Position numbers and translations under genes: made by a program. Below are positions 44,154 through 53,883 of a DNA stretch of 64,000 nucleotides, piece by piece. This stretch comes from Bradyrhizobium sp. CCGB12. GTDB lineage: Bacteria; Pseudomonadota; Alphaproteobacteria; Rhizobiales; Xanthobacteraceae. A model generated the notes under the pieces. The model had not been told where the DNA came from. It did not search any database and saw only the letters and a list, made by a program, of their open reading frames with translations. Position 1 is the first letter of the stretch. Each line of letters opens with the position of its first letter. The stretch spans positions 8,792,001-8,856,000 of the forward strand of contig NZ_JANADO010000001.1 in assembly GCF_024199845.1 (NCBI RefSeq), given 5' to 3'.

Positions 44154-46226
44154 ATGCTTCAGCAGAACAGCTCTCGTCAAAACTGGGTCGTCGGCGTCGA
44201 CGTCGGGGGGACTTTTACCGATTTCTCGGCCAAAGATCTGACGACAGGCCGCGTCCTGATTCACAAAAGGCCCTCGACTCCGGACGATCCCTCGCGTGCC
44301 GTTCTGCATGGTCTGCGAGAGCTGACCGAGAAATACGATATTGATCCAGGCGCCATCACGCGTTTCGCGCACGGGACCACCGTCGCCACCAATGCGCTGC
44401 TTCAGCGGAAGGGCGCCAAGGTGGCCCTGGTAACGACCAAGGGGTTTCGCGATCTCGTCGAGATCGGCCGCCAGGTTCGGCCGCATATCTATGATCTGCA
44501 GTTGGATGCGCCTCAGCCGCTCGCTTCCCGCGCGCTTCGTTTCGAGATCGATGAGCGCATCGGCCCGACCGGCCAGGTTGTCCGTGAATTGTCCGATACC
44601 TCGATTGACGCCCTGGTGGAGCAATTGAGGACGCAGCCGGAGATCGAGGGCATTGCTGTCTGCCTGATCTTTTCGTTCCTGAATTCCTCGCACGAGAAGC
44701 GGATCGCCGCCGCGCTGCGCGAGGCGTTCCCGAACGTGTTCGTCTCGGTATCGAGCGAAGTGCAGCCGGAGTTTCGCGAGTTCGAAAGGTTCTCGACCAC
44801 GCTGATTAATGCGTTCCTCCAGCCCGAGGTGGGACGCTACATGAACCGCTTGAAGCTCGAGGTAAGGACGGTCGCGCCAAACGCAGAGTTCGGCATTTTC
44901 CAGTCCAGCGGCGGATTGATGTCGGTTGACAGAGCCGCGCAGTTTCCGGTTCGGACCGCACTCTCGGGACCTGCCGCCGGAGCGGTCGGCGCAGCCGGCG
45001 CGGGCGCGATGTCCGATATTCCCGATATCATCACCCTGGATATCGGAGGGACCAGCACGGACGTCTGCCTGATCCAGGCCGGTAAGACCGCCATCGCGAG
45101 CACCCGGGACATCTCGGGATTCAGGATACGGCTGCCGATGGTGGACATTCACACGGTCGGCGCGGGCGGCGGATCCATCGCGCGGCTGGGCAATGACGGG
45201 CTTCTGAAGGTCGGCCCCGAGAGCGCCGGGGCGGTGCCGGGACCGGCCTGCTATCGCCGCGGTGGCACGCTGCCGACCGTCTCCGACGCCAACGTCGTTC
45301 TCGGTCGACTGCCCGTAACGCTCACCGGCGGGGGCATGACCATCGATCGCGACCTTGCCGTGAAGGCCGTTACACCGATCGCATCCGAGCTCGGACTCAG
45401 CGTTGAAAAGGCTGCGCTCGGCATCGTCGGGATCGTGACATCCAACATGGTCCGGGCCATTCGGGCGGTGACGATCGAACGAGGATACGATCCGCGCAAA
45501 TTCATCCTCATGCCGTTCGGCGGTGCGGGCGGGTTGCACGCCACCGACGTCGCGCGCTCGATCGGCATCAAACGGATCATCGTTCCCCATGCTCCGGGAA
45601 TTCTCTGCGCCGAAGGTCTGATCATGTCGGATCTGCAGGAAGACTTCGTCGCGAGCTGCCGGGTTCGTGTCGGCGGGGACATGCGGACCGCTGCAAATGT
45701 CGTCGCAGATCTCGTGAAGCAAGGACAGGACTGGCTTGATCAGGAAGGTGAGGGCGCTCTCGAAACCCGCCTCGTCCTGTCGCTGGACATGCGCTATGTC
45801 GGTCAGAACTACGAGCTCGCCGTCGAAGTCGCAAGCGGCTCCAGTGCTCCGGTCTTGCCGGATGCCGAGCAGCTGCGCGCGGCATTCTTCGCCGCATATC
45901 TGAGGGCCTACGGCCACTACGATCAGCAGGCACCGATCGAGATCGTGAACGTTCGACTTCGGACGATCGCGAAACTGCCGCAGAGCCAGTCGGCGACGAA
46001 AAGTTCTGCGAAAAAGCTCGAACCATTCGATACCAAGGACGTCTGGTTCGATGAAGCCGGGCCCGTTCCTACGCCGATGTTCGATCGCTCCGGTCTTCCT
46101 GTTGGAACCGTCATCAAGGGCCCGGCAATTATCACGCAGCTCGACTCGACCACGGTGGTCCCGCCGTGGGCCGAGATCACGGTCGATGCCGCCCTCAACA
46201 TGATCATGGAGATCGACAATGTCTGA
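44154..46226 (+). CDS. hyuA: N-methylhydantoinase / oxoprolinase-type subunit A
   Basis: A 690-residue hydantoinase A protein. The actin-like ATPase fold opens NWVVGVDVGGTFTDFSAKDL, then AHGTTVATNALLQRKGAKVA, SGPAAGAVGAAGAGAMSDI, LDIGGTSTDVCLIQAG and AGGLHATDVARSIGI. Together with HyuB it forms ATP-dependent amidohydrolases: N-methylhydantoinase, 5-oxoprolinase, or acetone/acetophenone carboxylase relatives. With a sarcosine oxidase in the cluster, hydrolysis of N-methylhydantoin to N-carbamoylsarcosine is the most coherent role (inference). It overlaps hyuB by 8 bp. Confidence 0.9.
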   Translation: MLQQNSSRQNWVVGVDVGGTFTDFSAKDLTTGRVLIHKRPSTPDDPSRAVLHGLRELTEKYDIDPGAITRFAHGTTVATNALLQRKGAKVALVTTKGFRDLVEIGRQVRPHIYDLQLDAPQPLASRALRFEIDERIGPTGQVVRELSDTSIDALVEQLRTQPEIEGIAVCLIFSFLNSSHEKRIAAALREAFPNVFVSVSSEVQPEFREFERFSTTLINAFLQPEVGRYMNRLKLEVRTVAPNAEFGIFQSSGGLMSVDRAAQFPVRTALSGPAAGAVGAAGAGAMSDIPDIITLDIGGTSTDVCLIQAGKTAIASTRDISGFRIRLPMVDIHTVGAGGGSIARLGNDGLLKVGPESAGAVPGPACYRRGGTLPTVSDANVVLGRLPVTLTGGGMTIDRDLAVKAVTPIASELGLSVEKAALGIVGIVTSNMVRAIRAVTIERGYDPRKFILMPFGGAGGLHATDVARSIGIKRIIVPHAPGILCAEGLIMSDLQEDFVASCRVRVGGDMRTAANVVADLVKQGQDWLDQEGEGALETRLVLSLDMRYVGQNYELAVEVASGSSAPVLPDAEQLRAAFFAAYLRAYGHYDQQAPIEIVNVRLRTIAKLPQSQSATKSSAKKLEPFDTKDVWFDEAGPVPTPMFDRSGLPVGTVIKGPAIITQLDSTTVVPPWAEITVDAALNMIMEIDNV

Positions 46227-47898
46227 GATCGTGATTGACCCGATTTCGCTCGAAATCGCCTGGAATGGACTGAAGTCGATTGCTGACGAATGCTTCATCA
46301 GCATCATGCGAAGCGCGTTCTCAACTAACGTGAAAGAGCGCCACGATCACTCCACCGCCATCGCCGATGCGCAGGGGCGGCTGGTTGTGCAAGCGGAAAT
46401 GGCGCTGCCGATCCATCTTGCATCGATGCGCGGTCTGACAAAATTCATCCTGGATCGATACGGTAGTGATATCCACCCCGGCGACGTCTTCATCGCCAAT
46501 GATCCGCACGTCGCGGGCGGCACGCATCTTCCGGACATCAACATGGCGATGCCCGTATTTGAAGGCTCCCGGCTCATCGGATTCGTCGCCAACATCATCC
46601 ACCACGCCGATGTCGGCGGGGCGGCGGTTGGGTCGATGTCGGGAGGTCTGGACGAGATCTACAAGGAAGGGCTGCGGATTCCGATCATGCGGCTCTATTC
46701 CAAGGGCGTGCTCGATCAGGATCTGCTGACGCTTTTGCTGCTCAATATGCGTCTGGAGGAAGAACGTCGGGGCGACCTCAACGCCCAGATCGCGGCCTGC
46801 AAGCTCGGAGTCGCCAGACTCGAGGACATGTTGCGTGAGCATGGCGGCGACCGGATTTCGGCGATCTTCCGGGAAGTTATCGCCCGCACAGAAATTCGAA
46901 TGAGAAAGGCCATCGCAACACTTCCCGATGGCGTTTACGCCTTTACCGATTTCATGGATGACGACGGTGCAGGCACCGAGGATATCAAGATCGCGCTGAG
47001 AATCGAAAAGACGGGCGACCGCATCCTGTTCGATTTCGAAGGAAGCGATCCGCAGGTCCCCGGCAACTTCAATATGGTTTTCAATGCGACGCAATCGGCG
47101 GTGTGCTTCGCCCTCAAAGCTTTGCTCGACCCCAACGTGCCGAACAATCAGGGAATCTTTGACGCGATCGAAATCAAGGCGCCTCTCGGTTCATTTGTCA
47201 ACTGCATCGCTCCGGCCGCGGTTGCCTTGCGTGCCAACTCCTGCCAACGGGTCGTCGACTGTGTGTTCGGTGCTTTGGCCGAGCAAGTACCAGACCGCGT
47301 GGTCGCGGGCACGAACGGAGCAAATACCAGCGCCGTGTTTGCTGGAATAGATCCTCGAACTGCCCAGCTCTACGTTTATCTGGAAACGCTGGGCGGCGGT
47401 ATGGGCGCGCGCGCAACCTTCGACGGCAAGGACGGCGTCCAGGTCAACATCACCAACACCTCCAACCTGCCCGTGGAGGCCATCGAGCTCGAATATCCGC
47501 TCCGCGTTGAGGAATACTCGTTGATCGAGAACACTGGCGGTGCGGGTCGTTACCGCGGCGGCTTGGGCATCCGACGCACCATTCGGCCGATCGATCATGT
47601 CTGCGAGTTCAATGGTGTCGGCGAGCGCTTCGTTCACAAGCCTTGGGGACTGTTCGGTGGTGAAGATGGCGCAACAGGACGGTTTTACGTTCGCTCGGAT
47701 GCCGGCCAAGTCACGGAACTTGCCGCCAAGGCCTGCTGCGTTCGCCTGGAGCCCGATGCTGTTGCAGTGCTCGAGACGGCGGGAGCAGGCGGTTACGGTC
47801 CGCCGGCCGAGCGGCTCGCCGCGGCAATCCAGGAAGACCTCGCTTCCGGCAAGTTCTCTGAGGAATACGTGAAACGACATTATTCCAAAGCGTCTTGA
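46219..47898 (+). CDS. hyuB: N-methylhydantoinase / oxoprolinase-type subunit B
   Basis: A 559-residue hydantoinase B protein: IDPISLEIAWNGLKSIADEC, KERHDHSTAIADAQGRLVVQ, FIANDPHVAGGTHLPDINMA, HHADVGGAAVGSMSGG and GGGMGARATFDGKDGVQ are the family hallmarks. The His/Asp-rich stretches bind the catalytic metal. It is co-translated with hyuA through the 8-bp overlap. It is followed after 104 bp by the substrate-binding protein of the ABC importer. Confidence 0.92.
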   Translation: MSEIVIDPISLEIAWNGLKSIADECFISIMRSAFSTNVKERHDHSTAIADAQGRLVVQAEMALPIHLASMRGLTKFILDRYGSDIHPGDVFIANDPHVAGGTHLPDINMAMPVFEGSRLIGFVANIIHHADVGGAAVGSMSGGLDEIYKEGLRIPIMRLYSKGVLDQDLLTLLLLNMRLEEERRGDLNAQIAACKLGVARLEDMLREHGGDRISAIFREVIARTEIRMRKAIATLPDGVYAFTDFMDDDGAGTEDIKIALRIEKTGDRILFDFEGSDPQVPGNFNMVFNATQSAVCFALKALLDPNVPNNQGIFDAIEIKAPLGSFVNCIAPAAVALRANSCQRVVDCVFGALAEQVPDRVVAGTNGANTSAVFAGIDPRTAQLYVYLETLGGGMGARATFDGKDGVQVNITNTSNLPVEAIELEYPLRVEEYSLIENTGGAGRYRGGLGIRRTIRPIDHVCEFNGVGERFVHKPWGLFGGEDGATGRFYVRSDAGQVTELAAKACCVRLEPDAVAVLETAGAGGYGPPAERLAAAIQEDLASGKFSEEYVKRHYSKAS

Positions 47899-48002
47899 GC
47901 GCGACCAGGAAGTCCGTCCGGAGGTACCCGGGCAGGCGAGAGATACAAGACTCCGAAGACGGGCGTGACCATACATTGTTCAACGTGAGACAGGAGAATT
48001 CC

Positions 48003-49064
48003 ATGCCGAATTTGACGCGACGCAAGGTATTGGCTCTAGGCGCTCTCGGCGCAGCGATGCCGTGGGTAAGCAAAGCAAGCGCCCAGGAGCGGAAGATCAC
48101 GGTCGCCGCCTACAGCGATATCTTCGAGGATATTTACAAGCGAACTGTTATCGTGCCCTTCATGAAGGCAAATCCCGGTATCCGTGTGGACTACATGGGA
48201 ATGCCGACGTCTGCCCAAAACCTTGGAATGCTGCGAGCCCAGAAGGCGGCGCCTCAAATTGACGTCTGCATCATGGACGTGGTGGTCGCCAAGGCCGGCG
48301 GGGACGAAAACATCTACCAGCCTGTAAGCGCCGAGCAGTTGCCGGTGATGAAGGAGTTGGTTCCCGCGGCCTTGATCCAGGGCGTCCCCGGTCCCGCCGT
48401 GACGTTCGATGCGCTCGTGTTGATGTATGCTACCGGCAAGTTCCCAACGCCGCCGACATCCTGGAAGGAGCTCTGGGACAAGAAGCATGCGGGCCGGATT
48501 GCGATTGACGCCCCTCCGAATCTGGTCGGAGTTGGACTGACGCTAATAGCCAACAAGTTGGCCGGTGGCGGAGACTACCGCCAGTCGATCGACAAGGGGA
48601 TCCAACTGCTGGCCGAGATGGCTCCACTCGTGCAGACCTGGGATCCGAAGCCTAATCCCTATGCAGCGGTGGCAAACGGCGCCGTCGATCTCGGTGTCGG
48701 ATACAATGCGCGCGCGCAAACCATTTCGAAGCAGAATCCGGACCGCATGGCGGCCGCGATGCCTGAAGAAGGGTCGATCTCCCAGATCAACACGATCAAT
48801 CTCGTCAAGGGATCGAAGCAACAGGAGGCTGCCCTCCAGTTCATGACATACGCATTAAGCGGGGAAGCGCAATCGCGGTTCACCGAAGAGCTCTCCTACG
48901 TTCCGACGAACAAGAACGCGTCAATTTCCGAGGATGCGCGGAAGCGGACCGCTACCACGCCGGAGCGGACGGCTCGAATGATCGACGTGGATTGGATCGA
49001 GGTCGCCAAGTTCAGGGACAAGATTACCGAGCAATGGCGCAGGAACGTAATCAGCCGCAGCTAG
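48003..49064 (+). CDS. ABC transporter periplasmic substrate-binding protein (PotD-like)
   Basis: A 353-residue periplasmic binding protein with a twin-arginine-like leader (TRRKVLALGALGAA, cleavage near KASA). Then come RKITVAAYSDIFEDIYKRTV and the two-lobed type II fold (WKELWDKKHAGRIAIDAP, WDPKPNPYAAVANGAVDLGV). This subfamily takes up spermidine, putrescine or other small amines and amides. CAGGAG precedes the ATG. It presumably delivers the substrate of the hyu enzymes. Confidence 0.88.
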   Translation: MPNLTRRKVLALGALGAAMPWVSKASAQERKITVAAYSDIFEDIYKRTVIVPFMKANPGIRVDYMGMPTSAQNLGMLRAQKAAPQIDVCIMDVVVAKAGGDENIYQPVSAEQLPVMKELVPAALIQGVPGPAVTFDALVLMYATGKFPTPPTSWKELWDKKHAGRIAIDAPPNLVGVGLTLIANKLAGGGDYRQSIDKGIQLLAEMAPLVQTWDPKPNPYAAVANGAVDLGVGYNARAQTISKQNPDRMAAAMPEEGSISQINTINLVKGSKQQEAALQFMTYALSGEAQSRFTEELSYVPTNKNASISEDARKRTATTPERTARMIDVDWIEVAKFRDKITEQWRRNVISRS

Positions 49065-49122
49065 GCAACTGGTTCCAGAATCGCATCTACCGGAGGGGCG
49101 TCGCACAAGCGACGGAAAGACA

Positions 49123-50196
49123 TTGTATCTAGAGGTTGAAGCCTTGGAGAAGCGGTACGGCAGCTTCGCGCCGTCGGTGGCCGATCTGTCTTTCTCGCTT
49201 GGACAGGGCGAGCTGCTCGGCCTGTTAGGACCGTCAGGTTGCGGCAAGACCACGACCCTTCGGATGATCAGCGGCCTTGTCCAGGCGACGTCGGGTAAGA
49301 TCAAGGTCGGCGGTCAGGATGTCACTCACCTTCCGACCTACCGACGCAACATGGGGGTGATGTTCCAGTCCTATGCGCTGTTCCCGCATATGACCATCGC
49401 GGAGAACGTCGCGTTCGGGCTGCAAATGCGCAAGGTGAGAAAGTCCGATATCGCAGCGCGGGTCGCATCCGCACTAGCGATGGTTCGCTTGGATGGCGTC
49501 GCGGATCGCAAGCCGCGTGAACTTTCGGGCGGCCAGCAACAGCGGGTCGCTCTCGCCCGCGCACTAGTCGTGGAACCCGATATTCTGTTGCTGGACGAAC
49601 CTCTCTCGAATCTCGATGCGAAACTGCGGGACAACATGCGCAACGAGATCCGGGAGATACAACAGCGTTTGCGGATGACCACCGTGTTTGTCACGCACGA
49701 TCAGACGGAAGCCATGGCGATCTGCGACCGGATCGTCGTGATGAACCGCGGCAAGCTAGAGCAGATCGGAACTCCCCTCGATATCTATGAGAGGCCGGAA
49801 ACACCGATGGTGGCGGAGTTCGTCGGGCGCATCAACCGATTGGAAGGGCAATGGCGTAACGATGGCGCCATCGCCGTGGGCGACTCTCTCATCCGCGCAA
49901 ACGCGAACGGCCGTACCGGGCGCGTCCTCATTATGATCCGCCCTCATCGCATCGATCTGGCAGCGGCTGGCGAGCCGGGCTCGGGATTGCCGGAAGAGAA
50001 TATGGTTGCCGGGACCATCCGGCACATCACCTACGTCGGAGACACGCTCCAATATGCGGTCGCGACGGCGGGCGGTCTGCTGCAGGTCGAAAAGGCCACG
50101 AGCTCCGCGACAGATCCCTTTCAGCCCGGCGATGCCGTGGCGCTACGATGGAAAACACGCGACACGCTCACCTTCTCCTCGGAGGCGGCCGGATGA
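49123..50196 (+). CDS. ABC transporter ATPase (PotA-like)
   Basis: A 357-residue ATPase. Walker A is LLGPSGCGKTTTLRMISG, then Q-loop FQSYALFPHMTI, signature LSGGQQQRVALARAL, Walker B ILLLDEPLSNLDAKLRD and the H-loop FVTHDQTEAMAI. A C-terminal TOBE region follows (about 270-350). Translation starts at TTG (49123), with GGAAAG six bases upstream. Its stop overlaps the next permease start (ATGA). It energises import from the cytosolic side. Confidence 0.92.
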   Translation: MYLEVEALEKRYGSFAPSVADLSFSLGQGELLGLLGPSGCGKTTTLRMISGLVQATSGKIKVGGQDVTHLPTYRRNMGVMFQSYALFPHMTIAENVAFGLQMRKVRKSDIAARVASALAMVRLDGVADRKPRELSGGQQQRVALARALVVEPDILLLDEPLSNLDAKLRDNMRNEIREIQQRLRMTTVFVTHDQTEAMAICDRIVVMNRGKLEQIGTPLDIYERPETPMVAEFVGRINRLEGQWRNDGAIAVGDSLIRANANGRTGRVLIMIRPHRIDLAAAGEPGSGLPEENMVAGTIRHITYVGDTLQYAVATAGGLLQVEKATSSATDPFQPGDAVALRWKTRDTLTFSSEAAG

Positions 50197-51059
50197 CCGT
50201 TTCCGCGCTCGAAGCGAACGACGCAAAGCGCGGAGGGAGATCGCTGCTGTCGGCCCTCCTGCTCCCGATCGTTTTCGTGAACATACTGGTCTTCGTCGCG
50301 CCCGTGGCGAATCTCGCAGCCATGTCGTTCCGCAGTGCGGCGGCTACGGGAGCGATGACTGACGGTTTTGATCTCTCGACCTGGAGTTCACTGATCTCGG
50401 ATGCATACTATTGGTCGATGTTGTGGCGAACGGTCTGGATCGGGGCGCTGATCACGCTCGTCACGCTGGTGCTTTCCTATCCTCTCGCATTGTTCGTCAG
50501 CCGCGCGACAAGGGCCAAGGCGCTTCTCATCGTGCTCTGCATCTCGCCGCTCCTGATCTCGGCCGTAGTGCGTACCTACGGTTGGATGGTGATCCTCGGC
50601 GACCAAGGCTTCCTGCCAGCCATGTTGCGTTCGTTCAACCTGACGCCGCCGCGATTGATCAACAATCAGCTTGGCGTCATCATCGGCATGACCGAAATCC
50701 TCATGCCCTACATGATACTGTCGCTCCTCTCGGGGTTTGGAAAGCTGGATGCGACGCTGGAGCAGGCCGCGGAGACGCTTGGGGCCGGCCCTTTTACCGT
50801 ATTCCGCCGGATCGTTCTCCCGCTCAGCATGCCGGGAATTCTGCTCGGATGCCTGCTCTGCTTCGTGCTGGCGGTAAGCAGCTTTATCACGCCTAAGATG
50901 CTGGGAGGCGGGCGGGTCGCCCTGTTGGCGACCGAGATCTACGATCAGGCCATCGTCACGTTGAATTGGCCCGTTGCGGCGTGCTTGTCCGTCCTGATCT
51001 TGATCGTGTTCGGAACAGCCTTGCTGTTCTACGGCCAACTCTCCAAGATTGTAGAGTAG
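50193..51059 (+). CDS. ABC transporter permease (PotB-like)
   Basis: A 288-residue inner-membrane protein with about six hydrophobic segments (LLPIVFVNILVFVAPVANLA, WIGALITLVTLVLSYPLALF and so on). The cytoplasmic EAA loop is EQAAETLGAGPFTVFRRIVL, which contacts the ATPase. Start at the ATG overlapping the ATPase stop (ATGA). It forms a heterodimeric channel with the next gene. Confidence 0.92.
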   Translation: MTVSALEANDAKRGGRSLLSALLLPIVFVNILVFVAPVANLAAMSFRSAAATGAMTDGFDLSTWSSLISDAYYWSMLWRTVWIGALITLVTLVLSYPLALFVSRATRAKALLIVLCISPLLISAVVRTYGWMVILGDQGFLPAMLRSFNLTPPRLINNQLGVIIGMTEILMPYMILSLLSGFGKLDATLEQAAETLGAGPFTVFRRIVLPLSMPGILLGCLLCFVLAVSSFITPKMLGGGRVALLATEIYDQAIVTLNWPVAACLSVLILIVFGTALLFYGQLSKIVE

Positions 51060-51070
51060 GGGGCTCGGTC

Positions 51071-51865
51071 GTGCTGCCAAAGATCGCGAAAGGCATCCAC
51101 GCATTGGGCATCATTCTAATAATGATGTTCTTGCTTGCGCCGGTGATCCTCGTATTCCCCATATCGTTCTCTGCTGACGCTTTCGTGGCCTGGCCACCAT
51201 CGGCCTGGAGTACAAGGTGGTACGTCGCTCTTCTTCACAACGAAGAGATGGTGACGGCCTTTCGCAACAGCCTGCTCATCGCAGCTTGCGTGACTGCCAT
51301 AACACTCCTGGTCGCGATGCCGGCCGCTGTGGCGTTGACGCGATGGGGTTTTCGGGGACGAGACGCCCTGATTTCCTTGTTCACCGCGCCGCTTCTGCTT
51401 CCAAGCATCGTCCTGGGCCTGGCCATCCTCGTCATATTTGCCGGATATGGTCTGGTTAGCAGTTGGCCCGGGGTCGTCATTGCGCATCTGGTCATTACCC
51501 TGCCTTATGCCTTGAGAGTGTTGATGACGGGCCTTAGCACAATGCCTCCTTTCGTCGAGGATGCCGCGGGAACGCTTGGCGCTGCGCCATGGCAGGTCTT
51601 TCGCCAGATCACGCTTCCGCTCATGACGCCCGCACTCGTCGCGTCCGCCGCGCTGGCATTCATCGTTTCGTTCGATGAAGTCGTGATTTCGCTGTTCATC
51701 GCAGGAACCCAGCTCAAGCTGCTCCCGGTCTCACTCTATCACTACGTGGAAAGCTGGACCGATCCGCTCGTCGCCGCCGTCTCCGCGCTGCTGGTGCTGG
51801 GTACGCTTGGCATCGTGCTCATCGTGGAAAGGGCCATCGGCCTGGGTAAGGCTGTGTCAAAGTGA
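51071..51865 (+). CDS. ABC transporter permease (PotC-like)
   Basis: A 264-residue permease with six hydrophobic segments and the EAA loop EDAAGTLGAAPWQVFRQITL. I take the GTG at 51071, 12 bp after the previous stop, with AGGGGG upstream. A longer in-frame start would overlap the other permease by about 90 bp. It completes the four-component importer. Confidence 0.9.
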   Translation: MLPKIAKGIHALGIILIMMFLLAPVILVFPISFSADAFVAWPPSAWSTRWYVALLHNEEMVTAFRNSLLIAACVTAITLLVAMPAAVALTRWGFRGRDALISLFTAPLLLPSIVLGLAILVIFAGYGLVSSWPGVVIAHLVITLPYALRVLMTGLSTMPPFVEDAAGTLGAAPWQVFRQITLPLMTPALVASAALAFIVSFDEVVISLFIAGTQLKLLPVSLYHYVESWTDPLVAAVSALLVLGTLGIVLIVERAIGLGKAVSK

Positions 51866-51932
51866 TCATCCGAGCGCAGGATCGATATGCGCGCGCCCTT
51901 TCGGTCGTTCCCAAAAGCATGGATACTTCGCG

Positions 51933-52898
51933 ATGATCACGATCGAAGAGATTTCGCGGGCGCGAACTCGCCTGCACGGAAAGCACGTCGTGACGCCGAT
52001 GCTCGAGTACGATCGGATCAACGATAGTCTCGGTGGTCGCGTTCTGTTCAAGCCAGAGAATCTGCAAAGAACGGGATCATTCAAGTTCAGGGGTGCCTTC
52101 AACAAGATCGCGTCTCTTGACGATGGCCAACGAAAAAAGGGCGTGGTGACGTTCTCTTCGGGGAACCATGCTCAAGGCGTTGCCGCTGCGGCCAAGACTT
52201 TCGGTATCCCGGCTACCGTCGTGATGCCGGAAGACGCGCCCATTCTGAAACGCGAGAATACACGAAGGCTCGGCGCGGACGTCGTGCTCTATGACCGCCA
52301 CGTCGGCGATCGAAAGGCAATTGCGGAGGAGATCGCCGCAAGAACAGGGGCCATCCTGGTTCCCCCCTATGACGATGAAATGGTCATCGCGGGCCAAGGC
52401 ACGATCGGGTTGGAGGTCGTCGACCAGCTCGATGCGATCAATGCACGAGCCGATGTATTGCTTTGTCCCGTCGGAGGAGGCGGCCTCATTGCCGGCGTAT
52501 CGACCGCCTTGAAAGCGCTGCAGCCGCACATCGAAATTTATTGCGTCGAACCGGAGGGGTTCGACGATACGCGGATTTCGTTGGAGCGCGGAGAGCGTAC
52601 CAGCAATCGCGCCGGTTCTCGCTCCATCTGCGATGCCATCGTCACAGAGATCCCGGGGGAAATCACCTTTCCCATCAACCGTCGCAATCTTGCCGGCGGC
52701 TTCGCGGTGTCCGACGCGGACGTCGTGGAAGCCGTTCGTCAGTTGTTTCAGATCGCCAAGCTCGTTGTCGAGCCTGGCGGCGCGGTGGGATTTGCGGCGC
52801 TCCTGGCCGGCCGCATCGATCTGCAAGGTCGAACAGCCGTCGTCGTGCTTTCTGGGGGGAACGTCGATCTTGAGTTCTTCAAACTAGAAATCGCGTAG
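51933..52898 (+). CDS. serine/threonine dehydratase-family PLP enzyme
   Basis: A 321-residue fold-type II PLP enzyme. The Schiff-base lysine is in [11 protein letters not shown] (about residue 53), the phosphate loop is [11 protein letters not shown], and [10 protein letters not shown] and [10 protein letters not shown] are typical. No C-terminal ACT domain, so it resembles catabolic threonine dehydratase, serine racemase or threo-3-hydroxyaspartate ammonia-lyase, all about 320 residues. In this pathway it could remove ammonia from serine made from glycine plus methylene-THF, or act on hydroxyaspartate with the aspDH-like enzyme. It follows the ABC genes on the same strand. Confidence 0.85.
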   Translation: MITIEEISRARTRLHGKHVVTPMLEYDRINDSLGGRVLFKPENLQRTGSFKFRGAFNKIASLDDGQRKKGVVTFSSGNHAQGVAAAAKTFGIPATVVMPEDAPILKRENTRRLGADVVLYDRHVGDRKAIAEEIAARTGAILVPPYDDEMVIAGQGTIGLEVVDQLDAINARADVLLCPVGGGGLIAGVSTALKALQPHIEIYCVEPEGFDDTRISLERGERTSNRAGSRSICDAIVTEIPGEITFPINRRNLAGGFAVSDADVVEAVRQLFQIAKLVVEPGGAVGFAALLAGRIDLQGRTAVVVLSGGNVDLEFFKLEIA

Positions 52899-52935
52899 GC
52901 AAGAGGCATTACTTCCAGGCAATCGGAGCAATGGA

Positions 52936-53826
52936 ATGAGGCGTGGAATTATCGATGGAAAGTCTACGGCAGCCCAGATTCGCCAACGGGCGGCGGAGGT
53001 CGCGGTCCGGCTTCGTGAGGACCATGGAGTCGTCTGTGGCCTCGCGGTTGTGCTCGTCGGTGAAGATCCAGCCTCCCAGGTCTATGTCCGCAACAAGAGC
53101 GCCCAGACCCGTGAAGTCGGAATGAACTCGTTTGAGCACCGGCTGGCCGCGGATGCTTCGGAGGGCGAACTGCTGGCGCTGGTCACCAAGCTCAACCTGG
53201 ATCCTGCCGTCGACGGCATATTGGTCCAGCTGCCGCTTCCGCCCCACATGAATGCAGAACGTGTTATCAACGCGATCGCTCCGCACAAGGACGTCGACGG
53301 CTTTCACATCTCGAACGTCGGGCTTCTGGGAACCGGGCAAAGAGCATTGGTGCCGTGTACGCCCCTTGGCTGCATGATGATGCTGAAGGAGGTTCACGGC
53401 GATCTTTCGGGCCTCGAGGCCGTCATCGTCGGGCGATCAAACATCGTGGGCAAGCCCCTGGCGCAGCTTCTCATCATGGCCAATTGTACGGTGACCGTAG
53501 CGCACAGCCGCACACGTGATCTTCCATCGGTATGTCGGCGTGCCGATATCCTCGTCGCCGCGGTCGGGCGAGCCCAGTTGATCCGGGGCGACTGGATTAA
53601 GCCCGGAGCCTCCGTGATCGACGTCGGCATCAATCGTGTCGAACGCGACGGCAAGTCTCGGCTGGTCGGCGACGTCGACTTTGACGAGGCGGCTGCCGTG
53701 GCTGGCGCGATTACACCTGTGCCAGGCGGCGTTGGGCCAATGACTATCGCCTGTCTGCTGGTCAACACCCTGACTGCGGCTCATCGAGCCAGAAACCTCC
53801 CCGTACCTGTTGGCCTGACGGCCTAA
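52936..53826 (+). CDS. folD: methylene-THF dehydrogenase / methenyl-THF cyclohydrolase
   Basis: A 296-residue FolD. The catalytic lysine is in [13 protein letters not shown] (about residue 56), with [15 protein letters not shown], the NADP-site [15 protein letters not shown] and the family end [12 protein letters not shown]. It converts 5,10-methylene-THF, the product of SoxA, to 10-formyl-THF. GGAG lies nine bases before the ATG. A housekeeping copy is expected elsewhere, so this one is probably dedicated to the pathway. Confidence 0.93.
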   Translation: MRRGIIDGKSTAAQIRQRAAEVAVRLREDHGVVCGLAVVLVGEDPASQVYVRNKSAQTREVGMNSFEHRLAADASEGELLALVTKLNLDPAVDGILVQLPLPPHMNAERVINAIAPHKDVDGFHISNVGLLGTGQRALVPCTPLGCMMMLKEVHGDLSGLEAVIVGRSNIVGKPLAQLLIMANCTVTVAHSRTRDLPSVCRRADILVAAVGRAQLIRGDWIKPGASVIDVGINRVERDGKSRLVGDVDFDEAAAVAGAITPVPGGVGPMTIACLLVNTLTAAHRARNLPVPVGLTA

Positions 53827-53883
53827 GCGCCGCCACCGTTTCATCCTCCGGCAGACCGCCGCCACTCCTTTCGAGAACTCCTC

